7,240 nt of DNA from Chitinophagales bacterium. Lineage in GTDB: Bacteria; Bacteroidota; Bacteroidia; Chitinophagales; Saprospiraceae. The stretch's first letter is position 1. Each line of letters begins with the position of its first letter. Positions 6,159 through 7,240 of the stretch are shown one piece after another. The stretch lies in NCBI GenBank assembly GCA_013298445.1, contig JAAFHQ010000303.1:1-7240 (forward strand), in the 5' to 3' direction. The translations under genes were made by a program, and so were the position numbers. Below the pieces are notes generated by a model. That model saw nothing but the letters and a program-made list of their open reading frames with translations. It was not told the origin of the DNA and did no database searches.

Positions 6159-6298
6159 TTAAATATTGTTTTTAAATTTGCGCAGCAAAATTTGAGGCCA
6201 GCTCCCTTTCAAAGCTTTTTGGGCTCAAATATTGTTGCTAAAGACGTAAACCTTGCGTCTCTACATTTTTTCAGCATTGAAAATACAATAATACAACA
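6159..6298. promoter_or_regulatory. divergent ruvB-icd intergenic region with several short repeats
   Basis: This 140-bp AT-rich gap should contain the promoters of both genes. It carries a 10-bp direct repeat AAATATTGTT (6161-6170 and 6227-6236), an inverted repeat with arms 6190-6199 and 6221-6230 (9 of 10), and a small bulged palindrome around 6174-6193. TACATTTT (6262-6269) on the plus strand is one fixed base away from the Bacteroidota -7 element TAnnTTTG, about 30 bp before icd, but no -33 TTG has the usual spacing. On the minus strand AAATTTTG near 6195-6188 is a similar near match ahead of ruvB. Both promoter guesses are weak. Confidence 0.35.
6242..6260 (+). repeat. short hairpin ahead of icd followed by a T-run
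   Basis: AGACGTAA (6242-6249) can pair with TTGCGTCT (6253-6260) over eight positions, one of them a G-U pair in RNA, leaving the triloop ACC. Five bases later come six T. The shape resembles a small intrinsic terminator, but its place 39 bp before the icd start makes a regulatory or dispersed-repeat origin as plausible. If the icd promoter lies downstream of it, the hairpin would not be in the icd transcript. Confidence 0.4.

Positions 6299-7240
<942 letters not shown>

Overview
The window looks like ordinary chromosomal DNA from a member of the Bacteroidota, possibly Saprospiraceae-like; the family-level guess is inference. The reasons are: start codons preceded by A-rich, Shine-Dalgarno-poor sequence; a Bacteroidota-type hypothetical protein with an 'LGW' beta-sandwich signature; a small Rieske lipoprotein of a kind common in that phylum; and a metallophosphatase made of only the catalytic half of a 5'-nucleotidase.

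Layout from left to right. (1) The minus-strand rarA gene, an AAA+ ATPase of stalled-fork maintenance, runs off the left edge. (2) A 292-bp divergent gap holds a short AT-rich inverted repeat. (3) A plus-strand hypothetical gene is followed tail to tail, 3 bp away, by (4) a minus-strand Rieske non-heme iron oxygenase. (5) Divergent from the oxygenase is a small plus-strand Rieske [2Fe-2S] lipoprotein. (6) An 18-bp perfect inverted repeat with reiterated CCTAAG motifs separates it from (7) a minus-strand Tat-exported metallophosphatase. (8) The gap between that gene and the co-directional (9) ruvB is almost entirely filled by a large inverted repeat with arms matching at 41 of 44 bases. (10) A repeat-rich 140-bp divergent gap leads to (11) the plus-strand icd gene (NADP-type isocitrate dehydrogenase), cut by the right edge.

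The genes do not form one pathway. rarA and ruvB both serve replication and recombination repair, icd belongs to the TCA cycle, and the two Rieske proteins are a divergent pair in different compartments whose partners and substrates are not visible. Gene orientation changes often, so most genes are probably transcribed alone; only ruvB to phosphatase could be co-transcribed, and the large hairpin lies between them. I see no tRNA, rRNA, CRISPR array, transposase or phage gene. The least explained features are the two intergenic palindromes, which share a core close to GCTAC(C)GCAG and may be one dispersed repeat family, and the uncharacterised 293-residue protein. I do not see convincing evidence of a new multi-gene system.
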